64,000 bases of DNA from G965222535 sp965222535 (GCA_965222535.1 OZ244957.1:1-64000), one strand, 5' to 3'. Shown: positions 53,172 to 62,412, counted from the first letter of the stretch. The notes: generated by a model from the sequence alone, not told the origin. Numbers and translations are program-made.

Positions 53172-54368
53172 ATGACGGAAACCCATCGTTTTTATTCTAA
53201 ATTGCGTCTTTTGCCTTGCGCCGTAGCGCTGATGTTCGGCATCAATGCCACGGTATTGGCTGATGAAGACTCCGATGTCGCGCCAGCGCCGCCGTCCATC
53301 GGCGCGGATATTCCAGTCACCTATTTCGGTCCCGCACCTTCGGACGTGCAAAAAGAACTGATTGGCCCCTACCAACTGCTAAAATCCGGGAAGCTGGATC
53401 TGGACAACAGCACCATCACCTTGCCATTGTATAAGGGCAAGATGACCTCCGGCGAAAACGTGTGGTACATCGTTACCGATACCACCGACAAATCGAATGC
53501 CGAAGGCTTAGGTCTCAATCATGCGCCGAAGCTCGCTTACGCCAACGTTGGACGCGGGGTACGCAAAGCAGAGTTAGAGCGCAATGACGATGGCCGGCCG
53601 ATGCTGCGCTTTTACCGCGGCAAAGTGGACTTCTCCCCAGAGCATGCGATCAAACCTGGACCGAATGTGTTCCCGCCGGATGTAGCGCAGCCAGGCTCGG
53701 TCGGGGATGCTGATTACACCCCGCTGGTCAAAGTGATCAACGCTGGCGGTCATGTGTATAACGCGCCGGTGGTGGCCTTCGGCACCAGCGCCGACAAGCT
53801 GGAACAATTCTGCGAGCGCAAACCCGACTATTCGGTGGTGCATGACAAAGTGGTCAGCATCTGCCCCAGCAAGCAAACGGTAACGATAAAGCTGACCGCA
53901 GGGTTCAGCTTCTCGCGCCCGGTGCTGTACATCTCCACCGAAGCCAACGATGCGTTGCCGGCGACCCTAGAGCACGCCACCTTGGCCCCGGGAATGCAAG
54001 ATATCCCGACCGGCGGCGATGACAGCCTGTTCAGCGCTGTAGAGCGTATTTTTCTCGCAGTCAACGGCCCAACCGGCAAGGGCAACCCGCAACGCCAGGG
54101 GATCATCAGCGCGATGACGGATGGGCGCACCCCGCTCAACACCTTGGGCGGCATCCCGACGATTGCCACCGACTACAGCCCGCTATGGGATCTGAATCCT
54201 TATGTCTGGACACAAGAAGCCATCGATAAAGGCTACCGCTCACGCCTGACCGAAGAGTTCGATATCCTCGGCAAAGTACGCTCCGGCTGGTTGACCGGCT
54301 TAGGTGGCGGCAAGTTCGGCTCGATCGGCGCGATCGTCAACTGCCCGATCGTCTTCCGCTTCCTGTAA
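53172..54368 (+). CDS. Exported protein of unknown function (conserved-looking)
   Basis: A 398-residue protein with a signal peptide (LRLLPCAVALMFGINATVLA). I chose ATG at 53172 because AGGAG lies 10 bases before it; the frame is open 16 codons further upstream without support. The mature part is intact and globular-looking, with blocks such as VWYIVTDTTDKSNAEGLGLN (20 residues), YANVGRGVRKAELERNDDGR, VNAGGHVYNAPVV-like segments and a Gly-rich end (GLGGGKFGSIGAIVNCP). Four cysteines are visible. I recall similar uncharacterised exported proteins but cannot name a function. It is separated from the ccm genes and probably transcribed alone. Confidence 0.75.
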   Translation: MTETHRFYSKLRLLPCAVALMFGINATVLADEDSDVAPAPPSIGADIPVTYFGPAPSDVQKELIGPYQLLKSGKLDLDNSTITLPLYKGKMTSGENVWYIVTDTTDKSNAEGLGLNHAPKLAYANVGRGVRKAELERNDDGRPMLRFYRGKVDFSPEHAIKPGPNVFPPDVAQPGSVGDADYTPLVKVINAGGHVYNAPVVAFGTSADKLEQFCERKPDYSVVHDKVVSICPSKQTVTIKLTAGFSFSRPVLYISTEANDALPATLEHATLAPGMQDIPTGGDDSLFSAVERIFLAVNGPTGKGNPQRQGIISAMTDGRTPLNTLGGIPTIATDYSPLWDLNPYVWTQEAIDKGYRSRLTEEFDILGKVRSGWLTGLGGGKFGSIGAIVNCPIVFRFL

Positions 54369-54572
54369 CCGCATCCGTGGCAAACCAGCAACTCCCGCTG
54401 CGAGGCCGTGGTCGTGCAGCCCCCCCTGCCGCTTATGGGGGTGCTGCATTGCACCTGCTGCACTTCCAATGCCCTCTCCTGACAACAACCCGCGCCGCCG
54501 CCAGCACGGCAGTGCAGTGGCAACTGCATTGAGGCACTGCTTCCACTCTCCACCGGCACTGCTGATAGGGGA
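54369..54572 (+). other. Gap after the exported protein; GC-rich, no gene seen
   Basis: Contains a possible hairpin around CCCCCCTGCCGC and GGGGGTGCTGCA (about 54421-54453), which might terminate the preceding gene but has no T-run. No supported open frame. Confidence 0.35.
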
Positions 54573-54670
54573 GGGCTTGTCCATTGAGAGGAAGGACTAT
54601 CAATCAACGGCGTACGTTACAGGTGGGCATATCCCATCCCCCATCCCGTTCAAGGTTTTTCGAGATGCCC
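54573..54670 (-). repeat. Family C repeat, copy C7 (reverse)
   Basis: Reverse C unit: GGCTTGTCCATTGAGAGG, AATCAACGGCGTACGTTACA, CCATCCCGTTCAAGG and TTTTTCGAGATGCCC. It lies 55 bases upstream of ygfZ. Confidence 0.85.
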
Positions 54671-54725
54671 ATAGGATTTCTCTGGTGCCCTGTTTATCGA
54701 CTCACCTTGGTTTGAGGCATTGACG

Positions 54726-55802
54726 ATGAGCGCTTGGGACAAGGTGTTGGCACCGGCTTCAATTGGCGATCTGCGCCGATCGTTGCCGCTTGCACCGCAA
54801 CGCGGCGGCAGCGTCGCATTAGACGAAACAGTAGTGGCACCGTTGAGCGACAGCACAAGCTACCGCGTCAGTGGGCGCGATGCGACAAAATTCCTGCAAG
54901 GGCAACTGACCTGCGATGTAGCCGCCGTTGACTGCTCGCATAGCCGCGCTGCCAGTTGGTGCTCGGCCAAGGGACGGGTGCGTACCACGCTGCGCCTGCT
55001 GGCAGCCGACGGCGACGCTGGCGGTTACCTCTTGCTGCTGCCTGCTGACCATGGCGCAGCGCTGATGGAGGAATTGCAGCGTTTTATCTTTCGCGCCAAG
55101 GTCAGCATCGAAGCACTGCCCGATCAACTCGCTTTTGGTATCTGCGGCGACGCCGCGCTGGCGTGGCTGAAATCGCGCTTTGGCGACGCGCCGGCGGCGG
55201 TCAACGACGTGATCACCGCGGACGGCGTGCAACTGGTGCGCCTGCCTCAAGTAACCACTGCCGCCATCACCAACACGCCGCGCTTTCTGATCACAGCAGC
55301 GCGCCATGCGATAGTGCCGCTATGGCAGGCGGCGAGCGCATCGTTCACCACCGTCGCCAGTGCTGCTTGGCACTTGCTGGCGCTGCTCTTTGGTGCGATC
55401 AGCGTCAATGCCGAGCTGTCCGACCAATACCTACCGCAAATGCTAAATCTCGACCGCGATGAGGGCGTCAGCTATACCAAGGGCTGCTATATCGGTCAGG
55501 AAATCGTCGCCCGCACGCACCACCTAGGACGCCTCAAACGCGGTGCCTTCACGTCCCTTATCGCAAGTATCCGCGTACCGCACCACGCGACCACGATCTG
55601 CGCTACGAGTGGCGCGAGCGTCGGCAGCGTCATAACCGCTGCACAGTTGACTCCCGACACCGTGCTGGCGCAACTGCTGCTGCGCATTGACCCGCTACGC
55701 GGCAATGATCTGCGCCTGCTAAGGCCCACCGGCGCGGCGGTCACCGTCATCGATCCCCCGCCCGTCGGCGGCGATGCCCGGCCTGTTCACGCTGAAGATT
55801 AG
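54726..55802 (+). CDS. ygfZ: Folate-binding protein YgfZ
   Basis: A 358-residue GcvT-fold protein that supports iron-sulfur enzymes such as MiaB, with tetrahydrofolate. The family signature K-G-C-Y-x-G-Q-E is present in YTKGCYIGQEIVARTHHLG, and the N-terminal folate domain shows VSGRDATKFLQGQLTCDV and SWCSAKGRVRTTLRL. The ATG at 54726 is preferred to a TTG two codons earlier. The 3' end overlaps the next gene by up to 29 bases. Confidence 0.93.
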   Translation: MSAWDKVLAPASIGDLRRSLPLAPQRGGSVALDETVVAPLSDSTSYRVSGRDATKFLQGQLTCDVAAVDCSHSRAASWCSAKGRVRTTLRLLAADGDAGGYLLLLPADHGAALMEELQRFIFRAKVSIEALPDQLAFGICGDAALAWLKSRFGDAPAAVNDVITADGVQLVRLPQVTTAAITNTPRFLITAARHAIVPLWQAASASFTTVASAAWHLLALLFGAISVNAELSDQYLPQMLNLDRDEGVSYTKGCYIGQEIVARTHHLGRLKRGAFTSLIASIRVPHHATTICATSGASVGSVITAAQLTPDTVLAQLLLRIDPLRGNDLRLLRPTGAAVTVIDPPPVGGDARPVHAED

Positions 55803-56325
55803 ATCTGCCGTGACAGCTCCCGCCGTAACACTCTCTTTGTGCGCCGCGACACCGGCTGACGCCGATTCGATCGCCGCGCTATATGCGCATTACGTGCTGT
55901 GCAGCAGCAGCAGCTTTGAGCTGCACGCCCCCTCGCCGGCGATTATCACCGAGCGCTTGCAGGGCATTGTCAGCGCCGGCCTACCTTACTTGGTGGCCAA
56001 GACAAGCGCCCATGGCATCGTCGGCTATGCTTACGCAAGCCCGTGGAAAATACGCGCCGCTTATCACTACAGTGTTGAGGATTCGGTCTATATCGCCCCA
56101 GACCAACAACGAAAGGGGGCCGGCAAAGCGCTGCTGGCAGCGCTGATTCAACGCTGCCAAACAATCGGAAAAAAGCAGATGGTGGCGGTCATCACCGACG
56201 CCGATTCAGCCGCTTCGGTGGCGTTGCACCACCGCCTTGGCTTTCGCGCAGTCGGCGTCCTGCGCAACATCGGCTACAAATTCGACCGCTGGCACGATAC
56301 CCTATTGATGCAGCGAGCGCTGTGA
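55774..56325 (+). CDS. GNAT-family N-acetyltransferase (phosphinothricin/MnaT-like)
   Basis: A 183-residue acetyltransferase. The acetyl-CoA-binding motif A is visible: VEDSVYIAPDQQRKGAGKAL (20 residues), with Q-x-x-G-x-G-K. LHHRLGFRAVGVLRNIGYKF, then RWHDTLLMQRAL, matches the phosphinothricin acetyltransferase and methionine sulfoximine acetyltransferase group. The natural substrate is unknown; such enzymes often act on toxic amino acid analogues. The start is either ATG at 55774, inside ygfZ, or GTG at 55810 just after it. Confidence 0.85.
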   Translation: MPGLFTLKIRSAVTAPAVTLSLCAATPADADSIAALYAHYVLCSSSSFELHAPSPAIITERLQGIVSAGLPYLVAKTSAHGIVGYAYASPWKIRAAYHYSVEDSVYIAPDQQRKGAGKALLAALIQRCQTIGKKQMVAVITDADSAASVALHHRLGFRAVGVLRNIGYKFDRWHDTLLMQRAL

Positions 56326-56613
56326 GCGCCACCAGCCCCAGCCGTCGCCAGCCGTAACATTGGCAAGCCATCTACCGAACAAGCGATATGCGATTTTTGT
56401 CCCGATGCGTTAGTCAGCCCAAAGCCGTCAGCTCAAAGCTGGATGGCAGCCGGTTTCTTTGCTACTATCTGCACCAAGCAATGACGTGGCTCTTTGCAAC
56501 GCCTAGCGGTCACTTGGTAGGCACCGTCCGTGTCGGCAAGACAGCGAACACTTGGCTGACCGCTCACTCCTTATTCGCATCCGCTTCTCAATCTATGGCT
56601 TGGGTGAACATGA

Positions 56614-57540
56614 ATGGTTGACAGTGTATTTGACGCCGCATCCAACAGCGCCAGCGCCGAGGAGCGCATTGCCGCAGCGGTCATGGAGGATGTGCAGGGT
56701 AGTACTGATTCACGCCATATCTCGATCGACAAAGTGGGCATCCGGCGCATTCGGCATCCTGTGCGCGTACGCGATCGTTCCCAAGGAGAGCAGCACACGA
56801 TCGCCAGCTTCGATATGTATGTTGACCTACCGCATAATTTCAAAGGCACCCACATGTCGCGCTTCGTTGAGGTGCTGAATAACCAGGAGTACGAAATAAC
56901 AGTCGCGTCTTTCCGCAACATACTGACCGAAATGGCGCAGCGGCTGGAAGCCCGCTCGGGGCATATTGCGATGAATTTCCCGTATTTCATCAAGCGCTAC
57001 GCCCCAGTAACAAAAGTGCCAAGTCTGATGGATTACGATGTGACCCTGCTGGGTTATATCGCCAACCAAGAGACCTCAATGGGGGTGTCGATTGTCGTTC
57101 CAGTAACCAGTTTATGCCCGTGTTCCAAGAAAATTTCGGATCGCGGCGCGCATAATCAGCGCTCGCATGTCACGGTTACGGCAATGATGTCGCGCTGGTT
57201 GTGGCTTGAAGACCTGATCGATATGGTTGAGTCCGAGGCTTCATCCAAGCTCTACGGGCTGCTCAAACGCCCGGATGAAAAATACGTCACCGAGTACGCT
57301 TACGACAACCCGAAATTTGTCGAGGACATGGTGCGCGATGTGGCGGCGCATCTCAATCAGGAACCGCGCATCATCTGCTATATCGTGGAATCGGAGAACT
57401 TTGAATCGATCCATAACCATTCCGCCTATGCGGCGATCGAGCACAGCAAAGTTGGGAATGATGAAAAGGATCAATTGTTGCAAGTCATGCGCCCTGCGAC
57501 AAAGTCTCGCTACAGCGATCGAATGCACCTGCCTCTGTGA
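56614..57540 (+). CDS. folE2: GTP cyclohydrolase FolE2 (type IB)
   Basis: A 308-residue enzyme that converts GTP to dihydroneopterin triphosphate for folate and queuosine synthesis. Landmarks: the metal-site segment VVPVTSLCPCSKKIS with the family cysteine, GAHNQRSHVTV and the C-terminal VESENFESIHNHSAYA. FolE2 works with metals other than zinc and is often induced by zinc limitation; I could not find a convincing Zur box upstream. The gap to the GNAT gene (56326-56613) holds nothing recognised. Confidence 0.95.
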   Translation: MVDSVFDAASNSASAEERIAAAVMEDVQGSTDSRHISIDKVGIRRIRHPVRVRDRSQGEQHTIASFDMYVDLPHNFKGTHMSRFVEVLNNQEYEITVASFRNILTEMAQRLEARSGHIAMNFPYFIKRYAPVTKVPSLMDYDVTLLGYIANQETSMGVSIVVPVTSLCPCSKKISDRGAHNQRSHVTVTAMMSRWLWLEDLIDMVESEASSKLYGLLKRPDEKYVTEYAYDNPKFVEDMVRDVAAHLNQEPRIICYIVESENFESIHNHSAYAAIEHSKVGNDEKDQLLQVMRPATKSRYSDRMHLPL

Positions 57541-57656
57541 TTTCCCTCCAGCTTGCTGCAAACCGCTAGAATCTATCTGGGGCCCCGACCTGCGGTATAT
57601 GCCTCTGCGCCGGCGGTTGTGCTGACTCGTCACACACAACACGGAGTAGCCTTGCG

Positions 57657-59597
57657 ATGTCGATAGCAAAAATCTACCCCCCCTCCCCCGCCATTGCCGC
57701 GAATGCGCTGCTCAGCGATAGCGACTACCTGGCGCTCTACCGTCACTCAGTCGCCGCCCCCGAGGAGTTTTGGGGGACGATGGCGAAGCAGCATATCCAC
57801 TGGTTCAAAACCTGGGATCGGGTCGCTAACTGGCGTTATGACGACGGCGTCGATATACGCTGGTTTGAGGGTGCCAAGCTCAATGTCTGTTACCAGTGTG
57901 TCGATCGCCATCTCGCTGCTCGCGGTGAACAGACGGCGATCATCTGGGAAGGCAACCAACCTGGCAACAGCAAAAAACTAAGTTTTCGCGAGCTGCACCT
58001 AGAAGTTTGCCGCTTCGCCAATGTGCTCAAAGCACACGGCGTGCAAAAAGGCGACCGCGTGTGCATCTATATGCCGATGGTACCTGAAGCGACGATCGCA
58101 ATGCTCGCTTGCGCACGCATTGGCGCAGTGCATTCGGTGGTATTCGGTGGTTTCTCGCCCGACTCGATGCGCGATCGCATCCTTGATTCCGATTGCCGCG
58201 TGGTGATCACCGCCGATGGGGGGCCGCGTGGCACCAAAACGGTACCGCTGAAGGCCAATACCGACCAAGCGGTTGCACAGTGCCCCAACGTGCGGCATGT
58301 GATCGTCGTACGCCGCACCGGCGCTGCGATCGCTTGGTCGGCAGGGCGCGATGTGTGGTACCACGAGGCGATGGCCGATGCATCGGCTGAATGCGAAGCC
58401 GAATGGATGGACGCCGAGGACCCGTTGTTTATCCTCTATACCTCAGGGTCAACTGGCAAACCCAAAGGGGTGCTGCACACCCAAGGCGGGTATATTCTGT
58501 ACACCACGGTCACCTTCAGGTACGTGTTTGACTACCATGATGGCGAGGTGTTCTGGTGCAGCGCCGATGTCGGCTGGATCACCGGTCATTCGTATCTGGT
58601 GTACTCCCCGCTGTCAAACGGTGCCACCACGGTGATGTTTGAGGGGGTACCCAATTACCCTGATTTCAGCCGCTTCTGGCAGGTCATCGATACCCACCAA
58701 GTGAATATCTTCTACACCGCACCGACTGCCATTCGTGCGCTCATGGCGCAGGGCAAGAGTTACGTCAGCCGCACCTCGCGGCGCAGCCTGCGGGTACTCG
58801 GCACTGTCGGCGAACCGATCAATCCTGAAGCTTGGGAGTGGTACTATCGCGTCGTCGGCGAGCAACGTTGCCCGGTCGTTGATACGTGGTGGCAAACCGA
58901 GACCGGCGGCATAATGATCGCCCCATTGGCCGGTTCAACCGCTGCCAAACCCGGCTCGGCGACGCGCCCACTGTTCGGCATCCAACCGCTGATCGTTGAT
59001 GGCGATGGAAACGAGCTGCACGGCGAATGCGAAGGGGCATTGTGTATCCGTCAATCATGGCCCGGCCAGATGCGCACCGTGTTCGGCGATCACCAACGCT
59101 TTGTGCAGACCTACTTCGCGACTTTCAAAGGGCTGTACATGACTGGCGATGGGGCGCGCCGCGATGCTGACGGTTATTATTGGATTACCGGTCGCATTGA
59201 CGATGTGATCAACGTTTCCGGCCATCGGCTGAGCACCGCCGAAGTGGAGCGCGCGCTGGTGTTGCACCCGCAGGCGGCCGAAGCCGCGGTTGTCGGTTTT
59301 CCTCATCCGATCAAAGGACAAGGGCTTTACGCTTTCGTAACGCTGAACACTGGGGTGAGCGGTGATGCCGCGCTGAGAGCGGAGCTGCGCCAACTGGTAC
59401 GCAAGGAAATCGGAGCTTTCGCCACCCCTGATACATTGCAATTCACCGTCGATCTGCCCAAGACGCGCTCCGGCAAAATCATGCGCCGTATCCTGCGTAA
59501 AGTGGCTTCTGATCAAGTCGATGATATTGGCGATACCAGCACCTTGGCTGATCCAGCGGTGGTTGATGCGTTGATCCGCGAGCGCCAGCACAGCTGA
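57657..59597 (+). CDS. acs: Acetyl-CoA synthetase
   Basis: A 646-residue AMP-forming ligase of the ANL superfamily that activates acetate to acetyl-CoA. Motifs: the adenylation loop YTSGSTGKPKGVLH, the VGWITGHSYLVYSPL core, DTWWQTETGG, the YWITGRIDDVINVSGHRL hinge and the C-terminal PKTRSGKIMRR with the lysine usually controlled by acetylation. The length matches Acs (about 650). The W in DTWWQTETGG suggests acetate rather than propionate preference. Confidence 0.95.
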   Translation: MSIAKIYPPSPAIAANALLSDSDYLALYRHSVAAPEEFWGTMAKQHIHWFKTWDRVANWRYDDGVDIRWFEGAKLNVCYQCVDRHLAARGEQTAIIWEGNQPGNSKKLSFRELHLEVCRFANVLKAHGVQKGDRVCIYMPMVPEATIAMLACARIGAVHSVVFGGFSPDSMRDRILDSDCRVVITADGGPRGTKTVPLKANTDQAVAQCPNVRHVIVVRRTGAAIAWSAGRDVWYHEAMADASAECEAEWMDAEDPLFILYTSGSTGKPKGVLHTQGGYILYTTVTFRYVFDYHDGEVFWCSADVGWITGHSYLVYSPLSNGATTVMFEGVPNYPDFSRFWQVIDTHQVNIFYTAPTAIRALMAQGKSYVSRTSRRSLRVLGTVGEPINPEAWEWYYRVVGEQRCPVVDTWWQTETGGIMIAPLAGSTAAKPGSATRPLFGIQPLIVDGDGNELHGECEGALCIRQSWPGQMRTVFGDHQRFVQTYFATFKGLYMTGDGARRDADGYYWITGRIDDVINVSGHRLSTAEVERALVLHPQAAEAAVVGFPHPIKGQGLYAFVTLNTGVSGDAALRAELRQLVRKEIGAFATPDTLQFTVDLPKTRSGKIMRRILRKVASDQVDDIGDTSTLADPAVVDALIRERQHS

Positions 59598-59745
59598 CAT
59601 GCGCGACCTCTCGCACAACAGCTAGCGAGGGGAAATAAATAGCGCACAACGGGGAGCGCCCCGCCGTCCCCTCAAGCACCGGGGAGAGTACGGAAAGCAA
59701 GGAAAAATAGGGGGAACAACGGTAAGCGCAACGTAAGGCAGCATT

Positions 59746-59769
59746 AAAAAGAGGCTGCCCGAATCAGCC
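59746..59769 (-). terminator. Intrinsic terminator of 4.5S RNA
   Basis: On the minus strand, GGCTG and CAGCC form a stem with loop ATTCGGG, followed by TCTTTTT. It is placed directly after the 4.5S RNA. Confidence 0.75.
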
Positions 59770-59851
59770 ACATTGCGGCACTCGTATCAACCGCTGCCGC
59801 TGCTCCCTTCCGGGCCTGACGGGGTTCACGGTATTGCGATGCGCAAGGACC
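59753..59851 (-). ncRNA. ffs: Signal recognition particle RNA (4.5S RNA)
   Basis: The minus strand contains the conserved SRP apical domain GTCAGGCCCGGAAGGGAGCA GC (written in two parts), with the GGAA tetraloop and the asymmetric internal loop that binds Ffh. Flanking arms pair as expected (TTGCG with CGCAA; AACC with GGTT). About 99 nt, the usual short form in gammaproteobacteria. Exact ends are approximate. It functions with Ffh in co-translational targeting to the membrane. Confidence 0.92.
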
Positions 59852-59920
59852 GAAACGGGCGGCCATTGATTTTGGCGCTGAAAGGCTTTTACAACCCCTC
59901 CAATTTCGCGCTGCTGGGGG

Positions 59921-59950
59921 ATTATAGCGCAGGCCGCTGCGCGTCTTCAA
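59921..59950 (-). promoter_or_regulatory. Likely sigma-70 promoter of 4.5S RNA
   Basis: On the minus strand, TTGAAG (59950-59945) and a perfect TATAAT (59926-59921) with 18-base spacing. Transcription would start about 60 bases before the mature RNA, implying a processed leader. Confidence 0.55.
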
Positions 59951-60093
59951 GGATGCGCCGCAAAGGTTTTGAAGCTGGCTTCGCCAAGTGGCGCTAAGGC
60001 CGCCGCCGTAGCGCCACGACGCATGCGGCGTTTGTCGCGCCGCACACCTTCTGCTAGTATGCTGCTGTCAGCCGTTACTGGGGGTTACCGCTC

Positions 60094-60450
60094 ATGCCAG
60101 AGGATCGAACGATCGACTATATCGAGCTTCCCGGTGGCGATTTTGATACGCTGGAAGCGTTTTACAGCACCGCGTTCGGTTGGCGGTTTACTGATTATGG
60201 GGCAAATTACCGCGCCTTTACCGATGGTAAACTGGATGGCGGCTTCTATCGCTCATCCGCCGTATCGAGCACCGCCACCGGGGCCGCGCTAGTGGTGCTG
60301 TACGCTGCTGATCTGGCATCCACACAGGCCCGCATCATTGCCTGCCAAGGGCGGATCTGTCGTGCGATTTTCAGTTTTCCGGGCGGCAGACGCTTGCACT
60401 TCAACGATCCACACGGTAACGAACTGGCGATCTGGTCGGCAAACCCATGA
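60094..60450 (+). CDS. VOC-family (glyoxalase-like) protein
   Basis: A 118-residue vicinal-oxygen-chelate fold protein. The paired beta-alpha-beta-beta-beta modules are visible: IDYIELPGGDFDTLEAFYST, AFGWRFTDYG, and the C-terminal FPGGRRLHFNDPHGNELAIW. Candidate metal ligands include the E and D residues in these strands. Members act as lyases, isomerases or binding proteins; none can be chosen here. Confidence 0.85.
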   Translation: MPEDRTIDYIELPGGDFDTLEAFYSTAFGWRFTDYGANYRAFTDGKLDGGFYRSSAVSSTATGAALVVLYAADLASTQARIIACQGRICRAIFSFPGGRRLHFNDPHGNELAIWSANP

Positions 60451-60594
60451 GACCTATCGCCGTGACACTGGCGCAAGGCGCTAAATCGACACCCCAGCAA
60501 CACTTTATCGCAGCTTCGGGGCTGACGCTAAGCGGCATGCAATGCACGACCGCTTAGCTATTCAGTCGCTTCGGTAGTCACTTACACTTAAAAA

Positions 60595-61017
60595 ATGCTT
60601 CCCTTTATCGCTATTTTGTGTGCCGGCGTGTTTGCTGGAGCGGCGCTCTACATCTCCATCGCTCAGCATCCGGCGGCATTGCAGACCGGCGCTGATTTTG
60701 CCGCTCGATTCTTTGCGCCGATGTACCGGCGGGCGGCACCGATGCAGATCGCATTGGCGATCTGCGGGGCACTTGCTGGCTGCGGTTGCTGGCTGCAAGA
60801 CGGGGATTGGCGGTGGTTGATCGGCGCACTGTTGCTATTCTCGGTGATCCCCTTCACGTTACTGGCGATCAAACCGATAAACGACGTGCTGTTGAGCGCC
60901 GATCGCGATGCGGATGCAAACGACACGCTGGCGCTGCTGCGCAAGTGGGGCACAAGGCACTGTTGGCGGAGTGCCCTTGGCAGCCTCGCATTCGTCCTGT
61001 TTGTACTTGCCGATTAG
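60595..61017 (+). CDS. DUF1772 membrane protein
   Basis: A 140-residue protein with four hydrophobic segments (FIAILCAGVFAGAALYISIA, ALAICGALAGCGCW, LIGALLLFSVIPFTLLA, SALGSLAFVLFVLAD). The pattern G-A-x-L-Y-I-S-I-A-Q-H-P and the late IKPINDVLL fit DUF1772, related to anthrone oxygenase-like membrane proteins. Its role is unknown. Confidence 0.75.
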   Translation: MLPFIAILCAGVFAGAALYISIAQHPAALQTGADFAARFFAPMYRRAAPMQIALAICGALAGCGCWLQDGDWRWLIGALLLFSVIPFTLLAIKPINDVLLSADRDADANDTLALLRKWGTRHCWRSALGSLAFVLFVLAD

Positions 61018-61232
61018 CGATCGCTCAAACCCCCTCTTTTTTCAGCTACCCACTGCTTAGCGCCACAACGAATTAATGGGAACCGCGAAGGGGTTTCCGA
61101 AGTTTTCTGATGTTTCATCAAATATCCGATAGCAACAGGCAATAAACCCCTAGCAAGGAAAATTCATCCTGCCCCAGCAAGCGCCGTTTCGTTTCGCTCA
61201 TCGCCATCAACGCAATCTGATAAAATCGCCTT

Positions 61233-62348
61233 ATGAACAAAAACCAGAAATTCTCAGATAATGATATTACTGGTTCTGGATACACATTTTATCAGGGTGA
61301 TTGCATTCAAATATTAAATAAGTTACCCGAAAAATCGGCAAAATTAATCTTTTCTGACCCCCCTTATAATTTACAACTTAAGCAAGATCTATACCGCCCT
61401 AACCAAACTAAAGTAGATCCTGTTGATGATCACTGGGATAAATTCTTATCCAATGCTGATTATGATGAATTTACTACTGCTTGGCTTAACGCTTGCCGAA
61501 GGGTGATGGCAGACGATGCCACAATTTGGGTCATTGGCTCTTATCATAATATTTTCAGAGTGGGAAGGATTATGATGGATCTGGGGTTTTGGATCTTAAA
61601 CGATGTGCAGTGGTATAAAACAAACCCTATGCCTAATTTTCGCGGAGTTCGATTTACCAATGCTACTGAAACTCTGGTATGGGCAAAAAAAACAAAAGAT
61701 CAGAAAAAATACACTTTTAATCATCAAGTGATGAAGCAATTAAATGATGGCAAACAAATGACTTCTGTCTGGCAGATTCCTCTTTGCACTGGCAAGGAAA
61801 GGATTAAAAATGGACAAGGAAAGAAAGTTCATTCTACCCAAAAACCAGAGGAATTATTAAAAAGGGTTATTTTATCTAGCTGTAACGAGGGTGAGTTAGT
61901 GCTAGACCCTTTCTCTGGAAGTGGCACAACTTGTGCTGTTGCAAAAAAGCTAGGCCGACACAGTATCGGTATAGAAAAAGAAGAAAAATATATAAGCATT
62001 AGTAAAAAACGCCTAGAAAATATAAATCAAGATGACTTTAAACATTTGAGAATTATAGAGCCCGAAAAAAAAGCCGCTACTAGAGTTAGTATGAAGCAAT
62101 TAGTTGAATTAAAATATTTACAAGAATTCCAAACGATTTATACAAAAAATAAAAAACATTCTGCCATTGTTTTATGTGATGGTCGTATAAAGAGCGGTGT
62201 TAGTACTGGTTCTATACATAAAATTGGTGCCTTGATAAAAGAAAGCGAAAGTTGTAATGGATGGATGTTTTGGTACTATGAAACCCAAGGAAAATTAACT
62301 TTGATTGATGAATATCGTGAAATTTATAGGAAACAACATGGATTATAA
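61233..62348 (+). CDS. Beta-class adenine DNA methyltransferase (CcrM/HinfI-like) with C-terminal RAMA-type domain
   Basis: A 371-residue AT-rich gene. Catalytic motif IV DPPY is at residues 42-45 (LIFSDPPYNLQLK), the recognition region with WIVIGSYHNIFR-like and MPNFRGVRFTNATETL follows, and AdoMet motif I (LDPFSGSGTT) lies near 224-233, the beta-class order. A C-terminal region of about 90 residues resembles the RAMA domain of the HinfI/CcrM group, whose members methylate GANTC; that target is inferred. Unlike CcrM it sits in a foreign-looking AT-rich patch between GC-rich genes, next to the stub of another gene, so it is more likely a relic restriction-modification system. Confidence 0.88.
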   Translation: MNKNQKFSDNDITGSGYTFYQGDCIQILNKLPEKSAKLIFSDPPYNLQLKQDLYRPNQTKVDPVDDHWDKFLSNADYDEFTTAWLNACRRVMADDATIWVIGSYHNIFRVGRIMMDLGFWILNDVQWYKTNPMPNFRGVRFTNATETLVWAKKTKDQKKYTFNHQVMKQLNDGKQMTSVWQIPLCTGKERIKNGQGKKVHSTQKPEELLKRVILSSCNEGELVLDPFSGSGTTCAVAKKLGRHSIGIEKEEKYISISKKRLENINQDDFKHLRIIEPEKKAATRVSMKQLVELKYLQEFQTIYTKNKKHSAIVLCDGRIKSGVSTGSIHKIGALIKESESCNGWMFWYYETQGKLTLIDEYREIYRKQHGL

Positions 62349-62412
62349 AAAATTTGAAAATATTTTCAACAAAAGCACAAAAATGGCGAAGGCAACATAT
62401 ATAAAACATTAA
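62338..62412 (+). pseudogene. 24-codon stub overlapping the methyltransferase end
   Basis: An ATG overlapping the methyltransferase stop region opens MDYKKFENIFNKSTKMAKAT and four more residues, then TAA. The overlap is typical of a coupled downstream gene, and the AT-richness continues for only about 60 more bases. It may be the start of a deleted cognate restriction enzyme gene, or simply a small ORF. Confidence 0.35.

Noticed and set aside
56388..56621. 77-codon frame upstream of folE2
   Set aside because: No ribosome site, no recognised motif, and it runs into the folE2 start region.
59773..59997. 74-codon plus-strand frame over the 4.5S RNA
   Set aside because: It overlaps the RNA on the opposite strand and lies over the promoter and leader of ffs; no protein family is matched.
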